Assembly (NCBI GenBank): GCA_024330185.1
Contig: JANDLV010000028.1
Coordinates: 1 to 49,882, forward strand
Length of the DNA stretch: 49,882 nt
DNA from: Candidatus Siliceabacter maunaloa
Lineage (GTDB): Bacteria > Actinomycetota > Thermoleophilia > Solirubrobacterales > Solirubrobacteraceae
Direction of reading: 5' to 3'
Shown here: positions 1 through 7,465 of the stretch, piece by piece
Numbering within the stretch: the stretch's first letter is position 1
Layout: the number at the start of each line of letters is the position of its first letter
The notes under the pieces: model-generated
Seen by the model: the letters and a program-made list of their open reading frames with translations, nothing else
What the model was told of the DNA's origin: nothing
Databases searched by the model: none
Translations under genes and position numbers: made by a program

Positions 1-1040
1 CCGGGGCCGTCGCCGCCGCGCCCGCCGCGATCGCCGCCGCGCCCCGGGCCGCCGCCGGGGCGCCCGGGGCCGTCGCTGCGGCGTCCGCCGCCTCGACTCT
101 GCTCCTCGCGCACGGGCAGGGAGCCTTTGATCTCCCGCACCGGTGTAGCCGCGAGACGCAACCACGCGGTGAACTCGGGGTCGCCCGCCTGGCGGCCCTG
201 CGCCGCCTCGCAACACACGAGCGCCCACTTCTTCCGCTCCCCCTGCTCGTCCATCTTGGGCCGCAGCGCCTCTTCGACGACCTCCGGACCGCCAACCCGC
301 TGGACCGCCGCGGCAAGGCGGGCCTGGGAGACCGGTGGCGGGGGAGCGGCGCGGCACCCGCTCGCAGGCGGGTCGCCGGCGCGGGCGACGTCGACGCGGG
401 GCTGTTCGACCTCGTCAGCGGGAGTCTCCCCCGCCGTCGGCTCTTCCGCGACGGGCTGGTGCGCCTCAGGGGTCTCGGCGATGGGCTCCCCTGTTTCTGG
501 CGCGGCCGGCTGCGCCTCGGCGGCAGGCGCCTCGGCCGCCGTCATGGCGTCATCGGTCGGCGCACCCTCGGGCGCGGCCTCCTCGCTCCGTGTCGCGTCG
601 GCCCTCCCATCGAGCTCGGCCTCCTCGCCCGTCGATCCGTTGCCGGTCTGCTCACCGCGCCGCAGCTCGTTCAGCCGCGCGAAGAACACCGCTCGGTGGC
701 GCTCGGCGGCCGAGCGCTTGCGCCGCCGCGGCCGCTGGGGCTTGGGCTTGGGCGCAGCCTTGGCCCTGCGCGACGCGGTGGGGGGCTTGCGCTCAGGCTT
801 GCCGCGCTCATCGGCGAGCACGACAGGGCCGCGGCCCGGGGGGGGCGCCTCGCGGGCGCCGCTCTCGTCCCCCGCCGGAGCCTCCTGGGCGCCGGCGGTC
901 TCGGGCGCCGCAGCCTCCTGGGCGCCGGCGATCGCCCCCTCGCCATTGCCCGCAGGCTCGCGCGCGCCGATGGTCGGCGCGGCAACGTCCTGTGGCACGG
1001 AGGCCTCTTCGGTGGGGGTGTCGGACGTCTGCTCAGCCAT
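1..1040 (-). CDS. Hypothetical protein with acidic Ala/Glu/Pro-rich N-terminus and RGG-box tail (3' end outside window)
   Basis: One uninterrupted minus frame runs from ATG at 1040 (MAEQTSDTPTEEAS...) off the left edge. The first ~100 residues are low-complexity A/E/P/G, followed by a basic patch (KPKPQRPRRRKRSAAERH), a second acidic low-complexity stretch, a compact folded-looking segment (SQARLAAAVQRVGG, then a region ending VREIKGSLPVREEQ), and a Gly/Arg-rich tail with repeated RGG/RGGD units at the edge. RGG tails in other proteins bind RNA, so nucleic-acid binding is a guess from composition only. No Shine-Dalgarno is obvious. I do not recognise the family. The repetitive tail may explain why the assembly stops here. 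Confidence 0.6.
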   Translation of the reverse strand, partial: MAEQTSDTPTEEASVPQDVAAPTIGAREPAGNGEGAIAGAQEAAAPETAGAQEAPAGDESGAREAPPPGRGPVVLADERGKPERKPPTASRRAKAAPKPKPQRPRRRKRSAAERHRAVFFARLNELRRGEQTGNGSTGEEAELDGRADATRSEEAAPEGAPTDDAMTAAEAPAAEAQPAAPETGEPIAETPEAHQPVAEEPTAGETPADEVEQPRVDVARAGDPPASGCRAAPPPPVSQARLAAAVQRVGGPEVVEEALRPKMDEQGERKKWALVCCEAAQGRQAGDPEFTAWLRLAATPVREIKGSLPVREEQSRGGGRRSDGPGRPGGGPGRGGDRGGRGGDGP

Positions 1041-1106
1041 GGATGGGGCCAGCTCACGATAGCTGCGCGGGCGCGTGAGGAGGCGCTCGGTCGGCGGTCC
1101 GCGCTT

Positions 1107-1616
1107 CTAGCCTTCCAGCGCCCGCGCGAACGCCTCGTGCGCGCGCGCGTCGAACAGCCAGAACCGAGCCTCCTCCACCGCGGGGTCGGCGTTGAGCGCG
1201 GCGCTCGTGGCCTCCATCGCCACGCGGGCCGCCCGATCGACCGGGTAGCCGTAGACGCCCGTCGAGATGGCCGGGAAGGCCACCCGCCGGCACCCGTGCT
1301 GCGCCGCCAGCTCGATCGCGCGCCGGTGGCAGGATGCCAGCAGCTCAGCCTCTCCTTCACCGCCGCCGCGCCACACCGGCCCGACCGCATGGATCACGCG
1401 GTCCACCGGGAGCAGCCCGGCCACGGTGACCTTCGCGTCCCCGGTCGCACACCCGCCCAGCGCCCGGCACGCCTCCAGCAGCTCCGGCCCCGCGGCCCGG
1501 TGGATCGCGCCGTCCACCCCGCCGCCGCCGAGCAGGCTCTCGTTCGCGGCGTTGACGATCGCGTCAGCGTCGGCGTCCCAGGTGATGTCTCCCTGATGCA
1601 GGGTGATGCGGGCCAT
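1107..1616 (-). CDS. Macro-domain protein, O-acetyl-ADP-ribose deacetylase type (YmdB-like)
   Basis: A 169-residue single macro domain, the usual length for YmdB-type enzymes that hydrolyse O-acetyl-ADP-ribose or remove ADP-ribose from proteins. Visible family features are the N-terminal GDIT segment, the substrate-loop motif [19 protein letters not shown] (residues ~20-39), and the phosphate-binding loop [12 protein letters not shown] near residue 115. Its ATG is 13 nt after the sod stop codon with no clear ribosome site, suggesting the last gene of a yceI-sod-macro transcript. Cytoplasmic. Substrate specificity cannot be told from sequence. Confidence 0.93.
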   Translation of the reverse strand: MARITLHQGDITWDADADAIVNAANESLLGGGGVDGAIHRAAGPELLEACRALGGCATGDAKVTVAGLLPVDRVIHAVGPVWRGGGEGEAELLASCHRRAIELAAQHGCRRVAFPAISTGVYGYPVDRAARVAMEATSAALNADPAVEEARFWLFDARAHEAFARALEG

Positions 1617-1629
1617 CGAACGCCGGTCG

Positions 1630-2232
1630 CTAAACGTCCGCGAAGCGCTCAGCGACCGTCTGCCAGTTCACGACGCTGAACCAGGCATCGATGTAATCGG
1701 GACGGCGGCTCTGGTAGACGAGGTAGTAGGCGTGCTCCCAGACGTCGAGGCCCAGCAGCGGCGTCTGGCCGCCGGTGACCGGGTTGTCCTGGTTGGGGGT
1801 CGAGACGACGGCGAGACCGCTCCCGTCGTGCACCAGCCACGCCCAGCCCGAGCCGAACCGGTTGACTCCCGCAGTCTTGAGCAGGCTCTTCAGCTCGTCG
1901 GCCGACCCGAACGCAGTGGTGATCGCCTCCCCCAGAGCGCCGTCGGGCTCCCCGCCACCGTCAGGGCTCATGCTGCGCCAGAACATGCAGTGGTTGTACT
2001 GGCCGCCCGCGTTGTTGCGGACCGTGTCGCGCAGGTCGTCGGGCAGCTCGTCGAGGCGGGTCAGGATCTCCCGCGGGCGGACGTCCTCCCACTCGGTGTC
2101 CGCCAGCGCCGCGTTGGCCTTGTCGACGTAGGCCTGGTGATGCTTGTCGTGGTGCGCGCGCATCGTCGCCTCGTCGATGTGGGGCTCCAGCGCGTCGTAG
2201 GCGTAGGGCAGGTCGGGCACCTTGTAGGCCAC
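1630..2232 (-). CDS. sodA: Superoxide dismutase, Fe/Mn family
   Basis: A 200-residue Fe/Mn superoxide dismutase converting superoxide to oxygen and hydrogen peroxide in the cytoplasm. Metal ligands are visible: His27 in [15 protein letters not shown], His at ~81 in [10 protein letters not shown], and Asp/His in the signature [12 protein letters not shown] near residue 165. The active-site loop GSGWAWLV is present. The metal cannot be assigned from these motifs (Mn, Fe or cambialistic), so the symbol is by convention. The start is GTG at 2232, supported by GGAGG about nine bases upstream. It lies 16 nt after the yceI-like gene and before the macro-domain gene. Confidence 0.95.
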   Translation of the reverse strand: MAYKVPDLPYAYDALEPHIDEATMRAHHDKHHQAYVDKANAALADTEWEDVRPREILTRLDELPDDLRDTVRNNAGGQYNHCMFWRSMSPDGGGEPDGALGEAITTAFGSADELKSLLKTAGVNRFGSGWAWLVHDGSGLAVVSTPNQDNPVTGGQTPLLGLDVWEHAYYLVYQSRRPDYIDAWFSVVNWQTVAERFADV

Positions 2233-2248
2233 GGCGGGTCCTCCTTCG

Positions 2249-2791
2249 TCAGTCGGCGGGAAGCGAGACGTCGAGGAAGATCTCGACGTCGTCGCGGACC
2301 TTCAGCGCGCCCATCAGGGCCTTGTAGGGCTTGATCCCCCACTCGCTCTGGACCACGTTCAGCTTGCCGGTGACCCGCCCGTCGTCCCCTAGGCCGACCT
2401 CGAAGTCCGCAGGGCGGCTCGTCCCGACCATCGTCAGCTCGCCTCCGACGGTCAGCCGCCCGTCGGCCTGTGCGACCGAGCTGGAGCGGAACGTGATCGG
2501 CTGCTTGCGCAGGACCTTGTCGTCGATGCCCTCGTGGATGTCCTTGAGGTCCTTGTCGCTGAGCGGCTTGAGGCCGTGCACCCCCTCGCGGACCCGCAAC
2601 GACTCCGGGTCGGCGTCGAGCGTGATCGCGGCCGGTGCTCCGTCCTGACCCACCTCGACGGTGGCCTCCCACTTCTCGACTTCGATGATGAGGTCGTGGC
2701 CGACCTTCTGCGCCATGCCTTCGCGGAAGGTGTGCACCTGCAGCGATCCGTTGGAAGGGCCGACCTTGTGCGTACCGGGATTCAGTGACAT
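2249..2791 (-). CDS. YceI-family lipid/isoprenoid-binding protein
   Basis: A 180-residue protein matching the YceI fold, a lipocalin-like beta barrel that binds polyisoprenoid or quinone-like lipids. Seen: the start (MSLNPGTHKVGP), a strand-rich body with VGHDLIIEVEKWEATVEV, and the C-terminal NVVQSEWGIKPYKALMGALKVRDDVE segment typical of the family. I chose ATG 2791 rather than a longer in-frame extension to 2860 because homology starts here and AGGA lies upstream. No signal peptide, so it is probably cytoplasmic. First gene of a likely yceI-sod-macro unit, which suggests an oxidative-stress role (inference). Confidence 0.85.
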   Translation of the reverse strand: MSLNPGTHKVGPSNGSLQVHTFREGMAQKVGHDLIIEVEKWEATVEVGQDGAPAAITLDADPESLRVREGVHGLKPLSDKDLKDIHEGIDDKVLRKQPITFRSSSVAQADGRLTVGGELTMVGTSRPADFEVGLGDDGRVTGKLNVVQSEWGIKPYKALMGALKVRDDVEIFLDVSLPAD

Positions 2792-2938
2792 GGCGGCGAT
2801 CCTACAGAGCCTCCCGATAACCTTCTGCGCCGGACCGTCGTCCTCCTCGGCCACGAGCACAACGGCATCCCGACGACCTCGTCGAGGAGGCCGACACCTG
2901 CGGTGGTGGGCCGGGCGCCCGATGAGCTCAGCGCGCGG

Positions 2939-3859
2939 TCAGGTGCGGCGGTAGGCGGCGATTTCCTCGGCCGCTTCGCTTGCGAGCTCTGCGAGCTCGC
3001 GCAGGTGGTCGATGATGCGGTCGACCAGTGGCGGCGTCAGAGCTGCGGCATCGCCACCGACGAGTCGCACCGCCTCTTCGGCGTCCGATACGTCTTCGAG
3101 GTCCGAGCCCTCCAGCAGCAGCGCGAGGTCGAGTGCGGCAGCGACGGCGTCGGCGGCGCGCTCTTGGTTCTCACCCGGCTGTCCGCCTCCCGAGAGCAGC
3201 GACGCGAGCTTCAACGTGTTCCTCCCGTAGGCCCGTGGGCCGCGGCGAGTGGCGTAGGCGTTCCAGTGAACCTCCAGTTCCTCGACGAGCGGCTCGGTGA
3301 GGCTGGCGACGCGGCTCGCGGCGTACTTCTTGACGTCGCGGGCATCGACCATGAAGCAGTTGGCGAACTCAGCGACGCTGAACGCCGGCAGGCGGTTGTC
3401 GGCCGGAAGCGGGAAGCGCTCGAAGTCCTCCGTCGCGACAAGCTCGTGCCACTTCCCCTCTTCCACGACGGTCAGGGGCGCGAAGAGCAGACGGCCGCCG
3501 ACGCTGCGCTTGTGGCGCCCCTGGGCGAGCGCGGTTGCGGTCAGGCAGCTGTCGCTGATGAGGATGGCTCGGTAGGTGTCCTCGTCAGGGCGAAACGAGG
3601 CGTGAGCGAGCGCGTAGCGCGTCTCGGGCTTCGGTGGGAAGGCGGGGCTGTACAGGTCGATGGGCCCCTGCTCCAGCTTCGTGCTCATCCAGGCCCCAAC
3701 CTTCGGAGCGAGCGTCGGCGGCAGTGGTCCGCCTCCCATGAGCACCCCGTCCTCGCGGACGAAGATGTCACGCAGGAAGCCGGTCTCGAAGATGTCGCCG
3801 AAGACAACGTCCGCCTGAGGGTCCGCGTAGTGCGGACCCTCCCCGAGCTCCTCCAACAA
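2939..3859 (-). CDS. Hypothetical protein, second gene of an accessory pair; 5' end uncertain
   Basis: About 306 residues if translation begins at TTG 3859, five bases after the stop of the upstream gene. Not recognised. It is mixed alpha/beta with a predicted helical C-terminus (PPLVDRIIDHLRELAELASEAAEEIAA) and no signal peptide or membrane segment. The frame stays open upstream of the TTG for about 80 nt inside the preceding gene and reads as plausible protein (LARREYHDARRGGGVALLLEE) without ATG, GTG or TTG. The true start is therefore unclear and a frameshift joining it to the upstream gene is possible. Codon usage is less GC3-biased than in the flanking housekeeping genes, consistent with accessory DNA. 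Confidence 0.6.
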   Translation of the reverse strand: MLEELGEGPHYADPQADVVFGDIFETGFLRDIFVREDGVLMGGGPLPPTLAPKVGAWMSTKLEQGPIDLYSPAFPPKPETRYALAHASFRPDEDTYRAILISDSCLTATALAQGRHKRSVGGRLLFAPLTVVEEGKWHELVATEDFERFPLPADNRLPAFSVAEFANCFMVDARDVKKYAASRVASLTEPLVEELEVHWNAYATRRGPRAYGRNTLKLASLLSGGGQPGENQERAADAVAAALDLALLLEGSDLEDVSDAEEAVRLVGGDAAALTPPLVDRIIDHLRELAELASEAAEEIAAYRRT

Positions 3860-3864
3860 GAGCG

Positions 3865-4671
3865 CTACCCCGCCGCCCCGACGCGCGTCATGGTACTCGC
3901 GCCGTGCCAGCGGGCGCGCCGCGGCTGCGAGCGCCGATACGGCAGCGGGTCATGATGGCTGGCCTCGGACTCTACGACGATGGTGGTCGTCGGCGCCGGC
4001 GCGGCCATCTTCGCGAACCAGTTCGCGAGCTCTCCGTCGTCGTGGTCGAGTGTGTTCTCCAACGGCATGACGTATCCGAGCTCTTTCGCCAAGACACTGA
4101 CACGCTCCAGTGCTACCGCACCGCCTATCTCCATAGCCGCAGCAACACGTAGGCAGGGGACTTGCTCGACCCCGCCGGCATCGAGCGCGATGATGCACAC
4201 GTCGTTGGCGATGCGTTCGATGACGCCGAATTCCGTCGAGAAGGAGATGCCCAGCCGCTCAGCGAGCTCGCGCTCAGCGGCCACAACCGCGGCGTCCCAT
4301 TCGCGCACAGCGTCCTCCGCTAGCTCGACGACCCCCTCGACGAGCGCATCGAAGCGCCACACGTTCAGCGCGCACGCCACTTCGCGAACCGCAGCACTGA
4401 CTTCCGTGAACGCCTCCGACCGCAGAGCGGCGGATGCCACGGCCTGCATGGTCTCGGGAGCTCGCGGGATGAGAGCGAGGTCTCGGACCAAGCCGGCCAG
4501 GACGAACCGCGGGAAGAGCGCGATGTTGAAGCGGCGCACCTTCCCCAGGTCGGCGGGCTCGGGCAGCAGCCGCGCCTTGCGCAGGCGCTGACGCTGACGC
4601 TGGCCGGCGTCGCCGCCGCCTAGGAAGAGGTCCAGCTCGTGATGTGTGACGAAGCACGGTGCGGTCGGCAT
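3865..4671 (-). CDS. Hypothetical protein, first gene of an accessory pair
   Basis: A 268-residue protein starting MPTAPCFVTHHELDLF, not recognised. It reads as a soluble, Ala-rich helical protein (long helices around residues 80-160) with a beta-rich C-terminal third (NDVCIIALDAGGVEQVPCLRV). The last ~30 residues (PYRRSQPRRARWHGAS...) are basic and unlike the rest, and the alternative frame over the same bases looks more protein-like, so the annotated C-terminus may be a frameshift product. A 9-bp-arm palindrome lies 17-36 bases upstream of the ATG, suggesting specific regulation. Forms a tight pair with the gene at 2939. Confidence 0.6.
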   Translation of the reverse strand: MPTAPCFVTHHELDLFLGGGDAGQRQRQRLRKARLLPEPADLGKVRRFNIALFPRFVLAGLVRDLALIPRAPETMQAVASAALRSEAFTEVSAAVREVACALNVWRFDALVEGVVELAEDAVREWDAAVVAAERELAERLGISFSTEFGVIERIANDVCIIALDAGGVEQVPCLRVAAAMEIGGAVALERVSVLAKELGYVMPLENTLDHDDGELANWFAKMAAPAPTTTIVVESEASHHDPLPYRRSQPRRARWHGASTMTRVGAAG

Positions 4672-4688
4672 GCGCCCAGTGTAGCTAA

Positions 4689-4707
4689 ACCCGACATCAT
4701 GTCGGGT
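4689..4707. promoter_or_regulatory. Palindromic operator candidate ACCCGACAT-C-ATGTCGGGT
   Basis: A perfect inverted repeat with 9-bp arms around a single central base, 18 bases upstream of the ATG at 4671. Its position, just before or over the promoter of the minus-strand pair, fits a dimeric repressor site. The binding protein is unknown, and autoregulation by one of the two downstream products is only a guess. Confidence 0.5.
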
Positions 4708-5332
4708 ATCTCATCAGCGGCCCCAGATGTCCGGCTTGGGGCGCAGCTGGTTGGCAGCGGCCACAACGTCGAAGCTCCACAACGTAACCGCGGAGGACGA
4801 CGTCGCCGCGATTCGGTGCCTGCATCCATCTCCTCGGCGGGGCAGCCGTACAGGCTGCGCACGGCGTCCCGCTGACCGCAGCTTGGAACGGTCGTTTGGC
4901 CCACTGGGCTGACATCGCACCCGAGACCCTCCACGAATGGCTACTCGGCGGGCGAGAGCCTGTGTCGGTCTGATCCCGCCACGCCTCGGTCGATTCATCG
5001 CGAACGCCGACCGAGCCTGGCGCCTTGGAGGCGAGCGGTATCCGACGTGGTGACCTCCAGTGACCGACCGAGCAGCAGTGGACGCTCTGGGAACGACTCT
5101 CCAATCACGCCGGGCCAATCTGCAGAGCCGAGCGCGTGGATCTTCGTTAGGCCGTCCACTCCTTGCTTCTGCTTCTCGCGCAAAGCGGCAGTGCATCCTG
5201 ACTGCCGCTGTTGGCTGCAAGCGACAGCCGTGCGGCCTCCTGCGTTCGAAGGAGCCGGCCGCCGTCATGCCTCGAGTCCGCACTGCGAAAGCTTCCGTCG
5301 ACACGGGAGCTAACCGTGAGAGAGTTCAGCGG
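4708..5332. other. Poorly coding accessory spacer with one protein-like remnant
   Basis: About 625 bases without a convincing gene between divergent accessory genes. Only one stretch reads like protein: plus strand 4836-4973, 45 codons ending in TGA, containing LTAAWNGRLAHWADIAPETL. It has no start codon or ribosome site and its 5' side is interrupted by a stop at ~4787, so it looks like the 3' end of a destroyed gene. The rest has lower GC, frequent stops in all frames and no tRNA, terminator or repeat that I can see. Confidence 0.45.
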
Positions 5333-6163
5333 ATGGCCGACACGCCGTACCAAGCGCCGCTCGTCGAGTTGCCCTACGGGACGCGCCAGCGGATCGTCGT
5401 CGTCCCCGATGACGTCCTTGAAGCCGAGAACGACCCGGGCGCCGCAAGTGACCGGGATCAACCTCGACGTCCGTGGGGCCTGATACGCGGCGATCCGCGG
5501 CATCCGACGCTGAAGGCGCTCAAAGAAGCCGATGACGACGGCCTGCGCCTGCTGCCGGTGAGGCAGTCGCACGTGGGTCAGCTCGACATGCCTATCGGGC
5601 ACCCGCTTCCCAACGTCGTCTACATCGGCAGCCCAGCAGTCGCCGAGCGCTACTACCCGATAGCTGACTTCCACGTCCGCGTCTTCGAAGAGCGCTTCGG
5701 CGAGGCGATGCGGCTGCTCATGGCCCTTGGCGCCGAGCGCCTGACTGTCAGATCCGAGCACGGTTGGAAGCGTGACATCAGCGCGAACATCGAAGCCCCG
5801 ATCAAGCGCCTCAAGAATCACGCCGCACTGCGCATCGGCAGCCGCCGCGACCGCTCTCTCGTCTTCGAGGCCGAACTCGTGCCGGCCACCATGCCCGAGG
5901 TTCCCGACGGCCTTGTGTGGTTCAACCACGAGCCGACCTGGCAGGCCGTTGCGGAGGGTCGCGCAAGGTACGGCCTGCGGGAGTTTCAACTACAGGTCAC
6001 CTCACGCGAGGATTTCGGGATCAATGCCGATGTCGCGAGCAAGATCCGCCAGCGGAAGGTCCTCAGTCTCGGCGGCGGGTTCACGCAGCAGGTCGACACG
6101 TCGTGGCTACTCGACGGGACATTCGGTGAGGCGCCCAAGCGCGGATGGAGGCGCGGAGGGTGA
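5333..6163 (+). CDS. Unrecognised accessory protein, upstream partner of a GTGA-coupled pair
   Basis: A 276-residue protein starting MADTPYQAPLVELPYG (ATG 5333; GAGAGAG lies upstream). I do not recognise it. The body is alpha/beta with notable conserved-looking segments: NVVYIGSPAVAERYYPIADFH, FEERFGEAMRLLMALGAERL, FEAELVP, DGLVWFNHEPTWQAVAEGR and EDFGINADVASKIR. No signal peptide or membrane helix. Its stop codon overlaps the start of the next gene (GTGA at 6160-6163), so the two are translationally coupled and probably work together. It lies in accessory DNA next to ssrA, where defence or mobile genes are common, but no function can be assigned. Confidence 0.7.
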   Translation: MADTPYQAPLVELPYGTRQRIVVVPDDVLEAENDPGAASDRDQPRRPWGLIRGDPRHPTLKALKEADDDGLRLLPVRQSHVGQLDMPIGHPLPNVVYIGSPAVAERYYPIADFHVRVFEERFGEAMRLLMALGAERLTVRSEHGWKRDISANIEAPIKRLKNHAALRIGSRRDRSLVFEAELVPATMPEVPDGLVWFNHEPTWQAVAEGRARYGLREFQLQVTSREDFGINADVASKIRQRKVLSLGGGFTQQVDTSWLLDGTFGEAPKRGWRRGG

Positions 6164-7209
6164 CCGAGCCCGGCAAGGTGATCACCGCCCGTGGCCTCGC
6201 CGCCGAGCTGGAGACCTCCTACCACCGCCTGTCGAAGTGGCTGCGCCAACAGCGCGACGCAGAGCATCCTGTCCTTGCCAGCTTCCTGGCGCGCAGCCCC
6301 TTTCGCTTCACGCGCTCCCAGGCCGACCAACTCGCGGCCGAATTTGCGGCCGCCGACTTCGACGGCCACGTCAGCGACTCGGCGGTGCAGCGTCGCGCGG
6401 AGGAGATCATCCGCGCCCTGCTGTCCCAGCGGCTCGGAATGCCGCTCGCCCCGCGCACGATCAAGCTCGCCGCCGGCGCGCCGGTGCAAGTCGATGCGGC
6501 CTCCGATGACGGGAAGGTCCTCGCGGAGATCTTCGCCCGCCAGGGCCCGCTCAAGGGCGGCCAGCAGAAGAAGGTCGCGATCGACACCCTCAAGCTCATC
6601 GCCGTCCATCGCGAACAACCCGCCGAGCGGCTGGTCATCTGCTTCGCCGACCGAGAGGCCTCCGCCTACGCTACCGGCGGCGGCTGGGTGGCCCAGGCGC
6701 TGCGGACCTGGGGCGTTCACGTCGAGATTGTCGACATCCCCGCCGACCTGCGCGCCGAGATCCTCGCCGCGCAAGCCGGGCAGACGATGGTCAATCCCGC
6801 GGCGGAGCGGACGAGCTGTAGCGGCCGGCGCGTTGCCCTTTCTCCCTGGCGAGTGGACTGTCGCCTCGGACAAAGAGCACCGCCCCCGCAGTCGCCCGCG
6901 TCGCTACTCCTATCGCGTGGAGGGGTTGGTCGCCCAGAGATCGTACAGCGACCACTCCAGCAACCACCCCTCTCGCTTCTGCATTCGCGTGAAAGCAGCA
7001 ATGCAAGCGCGCCCGGCGCTTCCCGCTCGCACGGGTGCGGAGACTGGTGCGGCTCCGCCGTTAGCGGGTCAGCAACCAACAATGGAGACGGCGGGAATCG
7101 AACCCGCGTCCGCGGTCGCGTTGGGATGGCTTCTACGAGCGTAGCCGGCGCTCAAGATCTCGCTCCCCGGTCGCCGCGCCGGCGGGGTTCTGGGAAGCCA
7201 GCTCCCTGA
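6160..7209 (+). CDS. Putative PD-(D/E)XK-fold protein of unknown function; C-terminus runs into ssrA
   Basis: GTG 6160 overlaps the upstream stop as GTGA, with GGAGG at 6148-6152. The frame gives 349 residues, but only the first ~220 look like real protein. The N-terminus resembles a small helical/HTH-like region (TARGLAAELETSYHRLSKWL). The middle has a nuclease-like core: VQVDAASDDGKVLAEIF, then LKGGQQKKVAIDTLKL, LVICFADREA and VHVEIVDIP. This Asp...Glu...Lys layout recalls restriction-endonuclease-fold proteins (inference, not proven). After ~residue 220 (NPAAERTSC...) composition becomes random, and the last ~40 codons are antisense to the tmRNA gene. The native stop codon was therefore probably lost when this segment was joined to ssrA. 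Confidence 0.6.
   Translation: MTEPGKVITARGLAAELETSYHRLSKWLRQQRDAEHPVLASFLARSPFRFTRSQADQLAAEFAAADFDGHVSDSAVQRRAEEIIRALLSQRLGMPLAPRTIKLAAGAPVQVDAASDDGKVLAEIFARQGPLKGGQQKKVAIDTLKLIAVHREQPAERLVICFADREASAYATGGGWVAQALRTWGVHVEIVDIPADLRAEILAAQAGQTMVNPAAERTSCSGRRVALSPWRVDCRLGQRAPPPQSPASLLLSRGGVGRPEIVQRPLQQPPLSLLHSRESSNASAPGASRSHGCGDWCGSAVSGSATNNGDGGNRTRVRGRVGMASTSVAGAQDLAPRSPRRRGSGKPAP
6920..6972. other. Imperfect hairpin between the nuclease-like gene and ssrA
   Basis: GAGGGGTTGGTCGC (6920-6933) is matched by GCGACC (6948-6953) and CAACCACCCCTC (6961-6972), giving a bulged stem. It lies ~110 nt beyond the tmRNA 3' end on the minus strand. There is no T-run on either side, so a canonical terminator is not supported. 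It may be a structured 3' trailer or an island-junction relic. Confidence 0.3.
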
Positions 7210-7440
7210 AAGTCCCCGAGGCGGCGGGAGCAGACGCCTCAGGCAAGCCTGCTTTCTGATCCCGATGGTCACCGCCGCAGGCCAGCGGTGCTCGAGACCT
7301 CACGGCCTAGCTAGTGCTAAGCGGCGAGGGCGTACTCGTGAGAGTCCGCACGTATGGTTTTGCCGGTTTTTACGAGGCCTCCGGCTCCTCGACTCGCAAC
7401 CAACCCTCCGAGATCGACCACGTCGAAGCCTGTCGTCCCC
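7082..7440 (-). ncRNA. ssrA: tmRNA (transfer-messenger RNA)
   Basis: Rescues stalled ribosomes with SmpB. The minus-strand RNA begins GGGGACGACAGGCUUCGAC at 7440 and ends with a T-loop GGGUUCGAUUCCCGCC and the acceptor strand CGUCUCC plus discriminator A at 7082. GGGGACG pairs with CGUCUCC over 7 bp. CCA is not encoded. The tag reading frame is at 7317-7364: resume codon GGC, tag GKTIRADSHEYALAA, stop TAG. The tag keeps the C-terminal ALAA degron. Length is about 359 nt, normal for a one-piece tmRNA. A -10-like TACATA (plus coordinates 7448-7453) sits 7 nt before the 5' end. Its partner smpB lies 6 kb away. Confidence 0.95.
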
Positions 7441-7465
7441 AGGGGTCTATGTACTCCGGGGGAGT

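Noticed and set aside
5147-5989. 280-codon minus-strand frame antisense to the accessory gene at 5333
   Set aside because: The plus frame gives compact globular-looking protein and the GTGA coupling. The minus frame is low-information.
2811-7081. Integrase or att duplication proving an ssrA island
   Set aside because: No tyrosine recombinase gene and no second copy of the tmRNA 3' segment were found inside the window, so the island remains an inference.
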